A stretch of 64,000 nt of DNA from Deferribacterales bacterium Deferri_01. GTDB lineage: Bacteria; Chrysiogenota; Deferribacteres; Deferribacterales; Geovibrionaceae. This document shows positions 1 to 8,649 of this stretch, piece by piece (position 1 is the stretch's first letter; every line of letters starts with the position of its first letter). Where the stretch lies: contig LUZY01000003.1 in NCBI GenBank assembly GCA_001603805.1, positions 1 to 64,000 of the forward strand, read 5' to 3'. The notes under the pieces were generated by a model. It searched no databases. It was given only the letters and a program-made list of their open reading frames with translations, and had not been told where the DNA came from. The position numbers were made by a program, and so were the translations under genes.

Positions 1-2832
1 GCGACAGCAGCAGTTTATGGCTGCGGCGGCTCCGGCGACGGCGGAAAAACATACATGGAAGAAGACGAGGAAAACCGTCCCTCCGCACCTGCGATAACTG
101 AAACTGTAATAATGGGTTCAACCCCTCACAACTGCGGCGGACGCTGTGTGAGTAAATATTACGTTAAAGACGGCGTTGTAAAAAGAATTACCACTGATGA
201 AAAAGGCGACAAAGGCATCAGCAACGGTGACGATCCTGAATACCGTTCATGCGTACGCTGTCGTTCAAGAAAACAGTGGTTCTACCGTAATGACCGTCTC
301 CTTTACCCTTTGAAACAGACAGGAGAAAGAGGCGACATAAACGGATTCGTCAGAATCTCATGGGAACAGGCATTCACTGAAATAGCTCAGAAAATGCAGA
401 CCATCAAGGCTCAGCACGGTCCTGCTGCATTCCACTCAATCTACTCTTCAGGCGATTCTACCGGCTGGTCAAGAAACTCTCTGCACAGAATGCTTATGCT
501 TAACGGCGGCTATTCATACTACTACACCAACTACAGCTTCCCCTCGCTTGAGCATATGGCTAAGTTCATGGAAGGAGCAAACGAAGGTACTCCTTTGGGC
601 AACGGACGTCAGGATGCAAAATTTGCTGATAAACTTGTTCTTTGGAGCTTTAACCCCAACGAAACAGTTTTCGGAACAAACACAGGCTGGTATCTTCAGC
701 AGATTAAGGAACTCGGCAAGGAAGTTATCTCTGTCGATTCCAGATACTCCAAAGCAACTGCAACTTCTGCTGATAAATACATTAACCTTCTGCCCGGAAC
801 AGATGCAGCGCTTCTTTCCGGTATGATCTACCACCTGCTCACCGATCGTATTGCTGATCTTGACATTCCCTGGATCAATGCGCGTATGTACGGTCTTTTC
901 GACAACGGACAGAGCCTTCTCCGTTCCGATGTTGACGTTGCAAGATATGCTATACCCGACGGCGGATCACTCTCAGCATTTATCCTTGGTGATGAAAACG
1001 ACCTTGTAACAGCAGGACACAACAACGACACTTCTATCTACCCAGACACCATCGGTTATGAAGTAAACGATGATGATCCCCTTTACGGCAAAACAGTAAG
1101 CATCTGGGGACAGAGAGCTAAAACTCCCGAATGGGCGGAAAAAATATGCGGTGTTCCCGCTCAGACTATCCGTGACCTTGCTGATATGTACCTTGATAAC
1201 AAGGTTACAACATGGATCGGCGGCGGATACCAGAGACATACAGAAGGCGAGCAGGCTATATGGCTTAACCGTGTTCTTTCTGTAATGACTAAAAACATCG
1301 GCGCAAGAGGATGTTCTTCCGGAAGAAATGCTAACAACAAATCTGCTTCTCTTCCCAACGTACAGATGTCAAGAGGCGTTACAAACCCTGTTAATCAGGA
1401 ACCTGATATCTACAATGCTGCGAGAGTTACTTCTCCTCTTACATACGTACACGCTGTACAGAGAAAGAATCTTCCAGTGTTTGTAATTCCTGATGCAGTT
1501 GAAAACGCTGCTTATGCCGGACGCAAGTCTAAATGGAACGACGGTCAGGTAAACCACGTTACTGTTCCCTACAAAGCTGTATTTGCTACGGGCGGTAACA
1601 TTATGGTTAACCAGTCTGGCGATGTTAACTATAACATGGCTATCTGGAAAGACAGAAGCAAAGCAGAGCTTCTCGTAAACTGCGACCATTTCCTTACTCC
1701 CTCAGCTGCAATAGCTGACTACGTTCTTCCCGCTACAATGATAGGCGAGAAACCCGGTGCGGTTAATGCGTGGGGTACAGGCGAAGTTGCTATCAAGATC
1801 AATAAGCTTGTTGATGCTCCCGGCGAAGTTATCAGTGAATACGAAATCTTTGAAGGTATTTCAAGAGCTCTCGGATACGGTGAAGAATACCTTGACGGAT
1901 ATGCTTCAGGTCAGGAAGGCATGGAAGCCCGTCTCAGAGACGGATGGGAATCAGGCAACCTTACCGCTAAATACGGCATGAGCTATGACGAATGGTGCGA
2001 AAAAGGCGTTGCTTCTCTCCATACTACTTACACAGAAGATGATTACTTTATCAAACATAAAGCATTCATTGAAAACCCTGTGCTTGCCAACGCACTTCTT
2101 ACCCCCACAGGTAAAATCGAAGCGTACTGCATGAACCTTATAGAAGACTACGAAGCACGCTACCACGACAACGTTGATACTGTTACTTCCGATGCTGGCG
2201 GTCAGACAACTCTTTACAACGGCGGAACAATCTACTCTGCACAGCATGGTGATTCAACTGCAAGAAGATTTGTTTACCCCATCGGTATGTACATACCCAC
2301 AATTGAGGGAAGACACGCAATAGATGCAACTAACCCCAATGATGAGCTTGCACATGATGACCCTCTGGGAATAAGGACTACATACCCCTTTACCCTGCAC
2401 ACATGGCACCTTATGTACAGATCACACTCAACTCTGAACAACGTTGCTTATCTGAACGAACAGTACAAACAGGATATTGATGGTAATGCTGCTTTCCTTG
2501 ATCCTAACCGTGACTGGACAGACGGCGTATGGGACGACAACGTATATGAAACAGTTGTTATGAACCCCGCACATGCTGCTTCACTCGGTCTTGAATCAGG
2601 TGACAGAGTTCTCATCAGCAACGACAGAGGTAAAATATACGCTTCAGTTCGTTTCTCCCAGACTGTTCCTCCCCATACTATATGTATAGGACAGGGAGCA
2701 TGGAGCAAACAGAACTCTCAGGGAATCGATGTTGGCGGTAACGCTAACACAGTTGTAACAGCCAGACCTTCAAGAATTTGCAAAGGTATGACTTCTGCTA
2801 CAGATTCCAGAGTCAAAATAGTGAAGGCGTAG
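1..2832 (+). CDS. dmsA: DMSO reductase-family molybdopterin oxidoreductase, catalytic subunit (DmsA-like), 5' end outside window
   Basis: The frame is open from base 1 (first residues ATAAVYGCGG, the tail of what looks like a Tat-type or lipobox signal), so the true start is upstream. The 943 visible residues follow E. coli DmsA along their length: a cysteine-rich Fe-S segment at bases 121-270, a Tyr-Ser at about base 535 where DmsA has its Mo-ligating serine, GTDAAL, a GYQRH segment and KTPEWA, and a C-terminal dinucleotide-binding domain. By family it is a periplasmic bis-MGD enzyme reducing an S-oxide, N-oxide or oxyanion; the substrate cannot be read from sequence. The Fe-S motif is odd: the position four residues before the first Cys of NCGGRC is Thr (bases 121-123), where DmsA has Cys, while an extra Cys (CVRC) appears at bases 259-261. 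The ferredoxin subunit follows 13 bases later. Confidence 0.85.
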   Translation, partial: ATAAVYGCGGSGDGGKTYMEEDEENRPSAPAITETVIMGSTPHNCGGRCVSKYYVKDGVVKRITTDEKGDKGISNGDDPEYRSCVRCRSRKQWFYRNDRLLYPLKQTGERGDINGFVRISWEQAFTEIAQKMQTIKAQHGPAAFHSIYSSGDSTGWSRNSLHRMLMLNGGYSYYYTNYSFPSLEHMAKFMEGANEGTPLGNGRQDAKFADKLVLWSFNPNETVFGTNTGWYLQQIKELGKEVISVDSRYSKATATSADKYINLLPGTDAALLSGMIYHLLTDRIADLDIPWINARMYGLFDNGQSLLRSDVDVARYAIPDGGSLSAFILGDENDLVTAGHNNDTSIYPDTIGYEVNDDDPLYGKTVSIWGQRAKTPEWAEKICGVPAQTIRDLADMYLDNKVTTWIGGGYQRHTEGEQAIWLNRVLSVMTKNIGARGCSSGRNANNKSASLPNVQMSRGVTNPVNQEPDIYNAARVTSPLTYVHAVQRKNLPVFVIPDAVENAAYAGRKSKWNDGQVNHVTVPYKAVFATGGNIMVNQSGDVNYNMAIWKDRSKAELLVNCDHFLTPSAAIADYVLPATMIGEKPGAVNAWGTGEVAIKINKLVDAPGEVISEYEIFEGISRALGYGEEYLDGYASGQEGMEARLRDGWESGNLTAKYGMSYDEWCEKGVASLHTTYTEDDYFIKHKAFIENPVLANALLTPTGKIEAYCMNLIEDYEARYHDNVDTVTSDAGGQTTLYNGGTIYSAQHGDSTARRFVYPIGMYIPTIEGRHAIDATNPNDELAHDDPLGIRTTYPFTLHTWHLMYRSHSTLNNVAYLNEQYKQDIDGNAAFLDPNRDWTDGVWDDNVYETVVMNPAHAASLGLESGDRVLISNDRGKIYASVRFSQTVPPHTICIGQGAWSKQNSQGIDVGGNANTVVTARPSRICKGMTSATDSRVKIVKA

Positions 2833-2845
2833 GGAGGATTAAACC

Positions 2846-3463
2846 ATGGCTAAACAGATGGCATTTTACTTTGACCAGAATAGATGCATGGGCTGCCACG
2901 CTTGCGTTGTAGCCTGCAAGGACTGGAATGATGTTAAACCCGGTAAAGCAAGCTGGAGAAAACTCAGCGTGAATGAAACCGGAGCTTTCCCGAATGTAAA
3001 GGTTTTTAACCTTGTACTTTCCTGCAACCATTGCGCAAACCCTGCCTGTACGGCAGCTTGCCCCGTGGGTGCGATTTATAAGAGAAAAGAGGACGGCATA
3101 GTCATAGTAGACCGTGACAAATGCCAGAACATCCGTTCCTGCGCTGTAGCGTGCCCTTACGGCGCTCCTCAGTTCGGAGACGATGAGTCCGAACCTGTTA
3201 AAAAGGCAAGCTGGGCAGTAGCTCACCCTGTGCAGAAATGTACTTTCTGCTGGGACAGACTTGATGATGGTCTTGCGCCTTCATGTGTGGCTGCATGCCC
3301 CCAGAGAGCACTTGACTTCGGCACAGTGGAAGAGATCAGTGCAAAATACCCCACCGCAGTAAGAACAGCGGTAGGTATGCCTGATTCATCAAAAGACTCA
3401 AACGGTAATACTCTTACTTCAGGAGATACAGTACCCTCCATCTTCTTTAAACCGAAGAATTAG
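2846..3463 (+). CDS. dmsB: Four-cluster ferredoxin subunit of the molybdoenzyme (DmsB-like)
   Basis: A protein of 205 residues, the same length as E. coli DmsB, preceded by the ribosome site GGGAGG. It passes electrons from the quinol side to the catalytic subunit through four Fe-S clusters. The Cys blocks are CMGCHACVVAC (residues 15-25), CNHCANPACTAACP, CQNIRSCAVACP (93-104) and CTFCWDRLDDG followed by SCVAACP. In the third block the second ligand is Ile96 (bases 3131-3133) instead of Cys: the motif is CxxIxxC. In E. coli DmsB the matching residue is Cys102, and NarH-type subunits carry Trp there and hold a [3Fe-4S] cluster, so I infer a [3Fe-4S] centre here. No DmsC or NrfD-type membrane anchor follows; the operon ends at the terminator 22 bases downstream. 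Confidence 0.9.
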   Translation: MAKQMAFYFDQNRCMGCHACVVACKDWNDVKPGKASWRKLSVNETGAFPNVKVFNLVLSCNHCANPACTAACPVGAIYKRKEDGIVIVDRDKCQNIRSCAVACPYGAPQFGDDESEPVKKASWAVAHPVQKCTFCWDRLDDGLAPSCVAACPQRALDFGTVEEISAKYPTAVRTAVGMPDSSKDSNGNTLTSGDTVPSIFFKPKN

Positions 3464-3484
3464 GAGCCGTAACAACCAAGGATG

Positions 3485-3517
3485 CCGCCCCCTTACAGGG
3501 GCGGTATTTCTTTTTTT
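3485..3517 (+). terminator. Rho-independent terminator after dmsB-like gene
   Basis: A 7-bp perfect stem (CCGCCCC / GGGGCGG) with loop CTTACA is followed within six bases by a run of seven T. It separates the structural dmsAB pair from the accessory operon downstream. Confidence 0.9.
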
Positions 3518-3523
3518 AAGGTC

Positions 3524-3552
3524 TTGATAAATTAGGCACTAAGCTTTATTTT
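3524..3552 (+). promoter_or_regulatory. Sigma-70-type promoter of the radical SAM/TorD operon
   Basis: TTGATA at 3524-3529 and TATTTT at 3547-3552 are separated by 17 bases, directly after the terminator and about 36 bases before the radical SAM start codon. The match is 5/6 and 4/6, so this is a reasonable but unproven promoter. Confidence 0.5.
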
Positions 3553-3588
3553 GTCTCTGAATTAAAAAATTAATTAAAGGACATTTGA

Positions 3589-4896
3589 ATGATTACAGAC
3601 ATAAATGATAAAACTCTGAATTTGATTAAAAATAAAACCTTCAGAGAAGACGCAGAAAGATATGTAATGCAGTATGCCGATTTCATGAAGTTTGCCGAAG
3701 ATTCGGGACTCAATGCAGTCGAGGGAGCCTCCCCAGATAGAATAGCCGTGGAGCGACTCTCTAAAACGGGTCGGATTAAGGACTATAACGCAAAAAGCCT
3801 TTCATACGGCTATCTCTCCCCCGCCTGCATTGATTGCCGAACCGGAGCAAACTCTAAAACCGTTTTCCATACGCTTACTTGCAACAGGGACTGCTACTTC
3901 TGCGCAAATATGAATCAGGAAGAATATGAATACTATACCAAAAATATAAATAATGCCGAAGAAGAACTGGATAAAACAATGGAAGGGAAGAAGGTTTCTT
4001 CTGTTGCTCTTACCGGCGGCGAACCTCTTCTTCTGCCTGAGAAGGCTCTTGCTTTTTTCAGGCATGTTTCCGAAAAATATCCGGAGGCTCATAAACGCCT
4101 TTACACCAACGGGGATCTGCTCACTGATGAGCTGGCTGAACAGCTTGCCGGGGCAGGATTGAATGAGATCCGCATAAGTGTAAAAATGGATAAGGACGGC
4201 TATCCTGCTGAAACTCTGGAGAAGCTGAAGATCGCAAAGAAATTCATTCCTGCGGTTATGGTTGAGATGCCTGTGATTCCGGGCACACTTGAGCATATGA
4301 AAGATCTGCTCATAAAAATGGAGGAGATAGGATGTGAGGGAATCAATATCCTTGAGTTTCTTTTTCCTTGGCTTGACCCTGAAGAGTATAAAAAATTAGG
4401 CTTCAGGATAAAAGAGCGCCCCTACCATGTTCTTTATTCCTATAACTATTCCGGCGGTCTTCCCATTGCCGGAAGCGAGGATGAATGCCTTAAACTGTTA
4501 GAGTTTGCTGTTGAAAAGAACCTGAAACTCGGTGTTCACTACTGTTCACTGGAAAACAAGCTCACATCGCAGATCTATTCCCAGAATGCCGGTGTGAAGC
4601 TGATGCCATTTGAAATAATGTCTGATAAAGACTATTTTATAAAAATCGCCCGTGTATACGGCGGAAACGCAGGCAAGGTTCAGAAATATTTAAGAAAAGC
4701 AGGAGTTCCTTTCCAGCGTATAGCAGGAACAGGGGCTCTGGAGTTCAACCCGAAATATATTTCAGAACTGAAAGGGGTGGACGAAGTTGCCCTCACATAC
4801 AATGTTGTAGAGAGCGACGGAACAAAATCCCACATGCGGGAAGTTAAAATAGATTTAGTAAATCCGGAATTATTTGATTTTGATAAGGATATATGA
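3589..4896 (+). CDS. Radical SAM protein in the molybdoenzyme accessory operon
   Basis: A 435-residue protein with the radical SAM cluster motif CNRDCYFC (Cys98, Cys102, Cys105) and the GGEP SAM-binding motif (ALTGGEPLLL, near residue 142). An extra CIDC pair (Cys80, Cys83) lies just before the main motif. The rest looks like the usual partial TIM barrel (YTNGDLL, ISVKMD, VIPGT). By family it cleaves SAM to a 5'-deoxyadenosyl radical; the substrate is unknown to me. It starts its own transcript after the dmsAB terminator and is followed by a TorD chaperone and a polyferredoxin, so I infer a role in maturing or modifying the molybdoenzyme or its cofactor. It is not a clear MoaA. The start ATG has AAGGAC seven bases upstream. 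Confidence 0.8.
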   Translation: MITDINDKTLNLIKNKTFREDAERYVMQYADFMKFAEDSGLNAVEGASPDRIAVERLSKTGRIKDYNAKSLSYGYLSPACIDCRTGANSKTVFHTLTCNRDCYFCANMNQEEYEYYTKNINNAEEELDKTMEGKKVSSVALTGGEPLLLPEKALAFFRHVSEKYPEAHKRLYTNGDLLTDELAEQLAGAGLNEIRISVKMDKDGYPAETLEKLKIAKKFIPAVMVEMPVIPGTLEHMKDLLIKMEEIGCEGINILEFLFPWLDPEEYKKLGFRIKERPYHVLYSYNYSGGLPIAGSEDECLKLLEFAVEKNLKLGVHYCSLENKLTSQIYSQNAGVKLMPFEIMSDKDYFIKIARVYGGNAGKVQKYLRKAGVPFQRIAGTGALEFNPKYISELKGVDEVALTYNVVESDGTKSHMREVKIDLVNPELFDFDKDI

Positions 4897-4905
4897 GGTG
4901 ACGTT

Positions 4906-5601
4906 ATGAACGTTAATGAGATATGTGAAACACACAAAGGAAGAGACGTAACATTCAATATTTTTTCAAGAGTCTTTATCGATGTGCCGGATGAAGCTTC
5001 CGATAAGCTTTTTGCCGATACCTGTGAATATCTTTTGTCTGTTGCGGAATTTTCTGAAAACGGAGACCTGAAAAAAGGCGCACAGATTCTGAATACTCTT
5101 CTGCCGGCGGATAAATCCGCTCTTGCAGGCTGGTTTGCCGAAAACAGACTGGAGAGAGCAAAGGATTACACTTTCCTTTTCGTTCTTGGTCAGGGGTCTG
5201 TATCCACTTTTGAGTCCGTTTACCGTTCTCCTGAAAGACTCATAAAGCAGGATCCATGGAGCGAAGTTAAGGCTGTTTACGCTGAAAACTGCTTCAAAAA
5301 AGCCGAAGGAAACAGACAGCTTGAGGATCATGTTTCTCTGGAACTGCAGTTTATGGGGCTAATGAGCAAGAAAATTGCTGAACTCTTCCAGAAGGAAGAT
5401 TTTGACGCTGCGGAAGCTAAACTCAATGTTCAGAAAAGCTTCTATGACAGCCATATCTTTAAATGGATTCCTGATTTTTGCGACAGAGTAATAGCAAAAT
5501 CAGAAAAGCTCCACTCTCAGTTTTATGTTGCATATGCTTATCTTCTTAAAGGATTCCTCACGGAAGACATGCTGTTTCTGGAAGACCTCCTCGGAGAATA
5601 A
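4906..5601 (+). CDS. TorD/DmsD-family molybdoenzyme assembly chaperone
   Basis: A 231-residue, all-helical, cytoplasmic protein with the family signature around residues 139-150 (LEDHVSLELQFM, compare the PDH.SLEL motif of TorD-like proteins). These chaperones bind the twin-arginine leader and the apo-form of a DMSO reductase-family catalytic subunit until the Mo cofactor is inserted. The nearby client is obviously the DmsA-like subunit at the left edge. GAGGTG precedes the ATG by four bases; the gene begins nine bases after the radical SAM stop and three bases before the next start, so it is translated in one operon. Confidence 0.85.
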   Translation: MNVNEICETHKGRDVTFNIFSRVFIDVPDEASDKLFADTCEYLLSVAEFSENGDLKKGAQILNTLLPADKSALAGWFAENRLERAKDYTFLFVLGQGSVSTFESVYRSPERLIKQDPWSEVKAVYAENCFKKAEGNRQLEDHVSLELQFMGLMSKKIAELFQKEDFDAAEAKLNVQKSFYDSHIFKWIPDFCDRVIAKSEKLHSQFYVAYAYLLKGFLTEDMLFLEDLLGE

Positions 5602-5604
5602 TAT

Positions 5605-6630
5605 ATGGGTGTTGTGGAAGGTGTATTTGAAAAACTTTCCGAATACTTTGTAATAAACAGTGCTTTGTGTGTGCGGGTTCGTCATAAAAACGCAGCCTGC
5701 ACCGCATGTACTGATGCATGCCCTGTTGAAGCGGTGCGCATCACCCGTGCAGGCGGCAAAGTGCTTGTGGACTGGTCATTATGCACTGACTGCGGAAAAT
5801 GCGTAAGCGCCTGCATGAACGGAGTGTTTACTCTCCGCAGGGCTGATGAGGCACGTCTTAACGCTTCCATTCCTGAGCAGATCAATGCTGCAGGCAGTGT
5901 AAAATACTCCTGCGCCCGTTCCAAATCCTCTGAAAACACAGCAAAAGTTTCCGCACTTGCCTACATCAACCGCAGACAGATAATAAAGGCTGCCTCAAAG
6001 GGAGCAGAAAGGCAGGAGTTCATTCACGGAGACTGCGATACCTGTCCTGCGGGCGGATGTCTTGACATGCTTTCGGAAGAGATAAAAGCTGCCTCTAAAA
6101 TACTGGAGCTTTGCGGAAAAGAACCCTCTTTTCTCATTCGCAGACCGGAAGAGGCTCCCATCTCCAAAAAAAAGAGCAGGCTTGCAGAGCGCCTTGGCGG
6201 AAAACAGGATGTTAAGCTTAGTCGGCGGGAGTTCTTCGGCTTTATCCGGAAAGGTGCTGAAAAATCCATGGGGAAAACCTTACAGTACCTTGGTGAAAAT
6301 GACGCTAACAGACAGAAAACAGTTCTTGAAGTAAAAGAAACCGCCGCTCCTCACAGAGAATACCTGAATTCTATAGAAACACTGGGCGGAGATATTCTCA
6401 TACGCAATATGCAGAGGGAAGGACTGCTGAAACGTGCTGAAATTGATTCTGAAAAATGTGTGAAATGCGGCATCTGCGCCCGCATGTGTCCGTTCCATAT
6501 ATTTGAGCCTGTCGTAGAAAAAATCAAAGGGCGTGATGTTACTCAGGTTATAAATGTGAAATCCGTTGGCTGTACAGGGTGCAATCTCTGCACTATATCG
6601 TGCCCGTACGGAGCAGTAAGCATCCGCTGA
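5605..6630 (+). CDS. Polyferredoxin with multiple [4Fe-4S] motifs
   Basis: A 341-residue protein without signal peptide or membrane segment. An N-terminal pair of clusters is marked by CTACTDACP and CTDCGKCVSAC (residues about 31-70), and a C-terminal pair by CVKCGICARMCP and CTGCNLCTISCP (about 285-340). A central DCDTCPAGGC adds three more cysteines, and the middle third is basic. The layout recalls NapF-like cytoplasmic ferredoxins, which act in molybdoenzyme maturation, but I cannot assign it further. It is the third gene of the radical SAM/TorD operon, three bases after torD, with ribosome site CGGAGAAT. It could feed electrons to the radical SAM cluster; this is inference. Confidence 0.8.
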   Translation: MGVVEGVFEKLSEYFVINSALCVRVRHKNAACTACTDACPVEAVRITRAGGKVLVDWSLCTDCGKCVSACMNGVFTLRRADEARLNASIPEQINAAGSVKYSCARSKSSENTAKVSALAYINRRQIIKAASKGAERQEFIHGDCDTCPAGGCLDMLSEEIKAASKILELCGKEPSFLIRRPEEAPISKKKSRLAERLGGKQDVKLSRREFFGFIRKGAEKSMGKTLQYLGENDANRQKTVLEVKETAAPHREYLNSIETLGGDILIRNMQREGLLKRAEIDSEKCVKCGICARMCPFHIFEPVVEKIKGRDVTQVINVKSVGCTGCNLCTISCPYGAVSIR

Positions 6631-6648
6631 CTTTCTTAGAAATATCTA

Positions 6649-6677
6649 TTAACTTTAAAGAAAACACGAATTATGCT
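6649..6677 (+). promoter_or_regulatory. Putative promoter of the MFS transporter gene
   Basis: TTAACT (6649-6654) and TATGCT (6672-6677) are spaced by 17 bases and lie 27 bases before the MFS start codon. Each hexamer matches consensus at 4/6 positions. Confidence 0.4.
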
Positions 6678-6703
6678 AATTTTCTGCATGGAGGAAGTGA
6701 TCC

Positions 6704-8014
6704 ATGAGAAAAACCGCCGTTTTTAAATCTGTTCTGGCTGATGATGATTCACTGGACAGAGCCTGCAAAAGTATACCGGAAGAGGCGTGCAGACATTCAA
6801 CACGCAATTATAAAGCAAACCTATACAACGGTGCGGCATCAAAACTTGCGGAGCAGACCGCAGGACCTAATCTTGTTATCCCGTGGCTGCTTCAGGCAAT
6901 AGGGGCTCCGGTGTGGATTCTGGGGTTTGCAATGCCCTTAAAACAGACTTTTTCACTTCTTCCGCAGATGATAACAGCAGGATATATAAGAACTCTCGCT
7001 GTCCGTAAAACCGTATGGACAATTTCCGGCTTTATTCAGGCTCTATGCCTCATTCTGATGATTCCCTCAGCAGTTTACCTTAACCCTTTTGAGGCAGGGG
7101 TAGCAGTGCTTTTTCTGCTTATTATTTACAGCACGGCAAGCGGTACTGCATCTGTGGCCTTTCAGGATGTTCTGGGAAAAACCATCGATAAAGGACAGAG
7201 AGGAAAGCTTCTTTCAGCAAGGGCATTCGCCGGCGGGGTGCTGACTATTGCCGCAGGGCTTATAATAAGCCGTGTCAAAGGCGGTTCCATTACAACTCTG
7301 TATTTGCTTCTTGTTGCGGGTGCGGTGTTATGGATTATCTCATCTTTGTTTTTTCAGAGTATAAAAGAGGAGCCGGGTGCGGTAAAAGGCGGCAGAAATG
7401 CCATTAAAGAAGCGGCTGCCGGAATTTATCTGTTTAAAAGATATAAAGGTTTCAGACGTTATCTTTATGCCAGACTTTCTCTTAATGTTATAGAAATAGC
7501 AGTTCCCTTCTACGCTTTTTACGCATCGGAACTTCTGGGTACATCAAAGGCAGGTTTGGGGCTTTTTATGATGGCGATAGGAGTGTCACAGGTTATAAGC
7601 AGTCCGTTCTGGGGCAGGGCGGCGGATGAAACAAGCAGAAAGGTACTGATTCAGAGTGCCTTGATTTCTGTTGCTGCATCAGTAGTTGCTGTGGTCTGTT
7701 ATTTCCTTACGGATCAGCTTGCTGTTTATGCAGGGCTTCTTGCGGCGTTTGTGCTTATGGGGCTAGCGGAAGCAGGCGTGAGGCTTGGGCGCAAAACATA
7801 CCTGGTAGATGCAACTCCGGCGGATAATAAGTCTACATTCACAGCATTCAGCAACAGCTTAGTCGGCGTTCTTTCTTTGGCGGCAGGGGTTCTAGGGCTT
7901 ATTGCGGAGAAAACAGGCGCAGCGGGGATAATAGCCGTGATCGGCGTTTTATCGCTCATAGCGGTATTTATTTCAGCCCATATGCCCGAAGCTGACGACA
8001 TGCTCAAAGAATAA
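6704..8014 (+). CDS. Major facilitator superfamily transporter
   Basis: A 436-residue integral membrane protein with about twelve hydrophobic segments, preceded by the strong ribosome site GGAGGAAG. The first roughly 45 residues are hydrophilic and form a cytoplasmic lead-in that is long for the family. A charged central loop (KEEPGAVKGGRN, near residue 230) separates the two six-helix halves. The loop WGRAADETSRK near residue 305 matches the MFS loop motif at the start of the second half. The substrate is not recognisable. It stands alone, with its own promoter-like sequence, and is probably monocistronic because a strong promoter for flavodoxin follows. Confidence 0.8.
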   Translation: MRKTAVFKSVLADDDSLDRACKSIPEEACRHSTRNYKANLYNGAASKLAEQTAGPNLVIPWLLQAIGAPVWILGFAMPLKQTFSLLPQMITAGYIRTLAVRKTVWTISGFIQALCLILMIPSAVYLNPFEAGVAVLFLLIIYSTASGTASVAFQDVLGKTIDKGQRGKLLSARAFAGGVLTIAAGLIISRVKGGSITTLYLLLVAGAVLWIISSLFFQSIKEEPGAVKGGRNAIKEAAAGIYLFKRYKGFRRYLYARLSLNVIEIAVPFYAFYASELLGTSKAGLGLFMMAIGVSQVISSPFWGRAADETSRKVLIQSALISVAASVVAVVCYFLTDQLAVYAGLLAAFVLMGLAEAGVRLGRKTYLVDATPADNKSTFTAFSNSLVGVLSLAAGVLGLIAEKTGAAGIIAVIGVLSLIAVFISAHMPEADDMLKE

Positions 8015-8043
8015 TACTTAAATTTATTTATAAAAAAATTCTC

Positions 8044-8072
8044 TTGACTTTCTGCTGTTCAAAAGTTAGATA
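8044..8072 (+). promoter_or_regulatory. Sigma-70 promoter of the flavodoxin gene
   Basis: TTGACT at 8044-8049 is followed after 17 bases by TAGATA (8067-8072), with an overlapping GATAAT at 8069-8074, in an AT-rich leader of about 60 bases before the flavodoxin ATG. Confidence 0.65.
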
Positions 8073-8132
8073 ATTTGAACAAATATAAATTAAACTAAAA
8101 TTTATAGTTATCTATAAGTCATGGAGGAGCCA

Positions 8133-8648
8133 ATGAGCAAAGTAGGTATTTTTTACGGCAGCAGCACCGGGGTAACCAAGAGCGCAGCGGAAGCAGTTGC
8201 TAAAGAACTTAAAAAATGCAGCATAGACGCCGATGTTCACAGCGCAGGCGATACAGATATTTCAACAATAACATCATACGGCGGGATTATTCTCGGTACA
8301 TCCACATGGGGCATGGGAGACTTGCAGGACGATTGGGAAGCTCTTCAGAAACCTCTTGCATCTTCCGACCTTAAAGGCAAAACAGTGGCTATTTTCGGAT
8401 CAGGGGATCAGGATGGCTACCCTGATACATTCGTTGACGGAATAGGCATTCTTTATGATGCAGTATCCTCCGCCGGTGCCAGTGTTGTGGGTTCTGTTGC
8501 CACTGACGGCTACACATATGACGCTTCTCTTGCTGAGAGAGACGGCGAATTTGTCGGACTTCCTATAGACGAGGATAATCAGGCGGATATGACTGATGAC
8601 CGTATTAAAGCATGGGTTGCTTCAATCTGCGAATCATTCGCAGGCTGA
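8133..8648 (+). CDS. Flavodoxin, long-chain type
   Basis: A 171-residue FMN protein of the long-chain flavodoxin family. The phosphate-binding loop YGSSTGVTKSAA occupies residues 9-20, and the WGMGDLQDDW and FGSGDQDGYPDTF segments are the two FMN ring-binding loops. It carries low-potential electrons between reductases and acceptors in place of ferredoxin, typically when iron is scarce. I chose ATG 8133 over the upstream in-frame ATG 8121, because the latter overlaps the ribosome site GGAGGAG that serves 8133. The DUF2023 gene follows immediately and is probably translationally coupled. Confidence 0.92.
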   Translation: MSKVGIFYGSSTGVTKSAAEAVAKELKKCSIDADVHSAGDTDISTITSYGGIILGTSTWGMGDLQDDWEALQKPLASSDLKGKTVAIFGSGDQDGYPDTFVDGIGILYDAVSSAGASVVGSVATDGYTYDASLAERDGEFVGLPIDEDNQADMTDDRIKAWVASICESFAG

Positions 8649-8649
8649 T

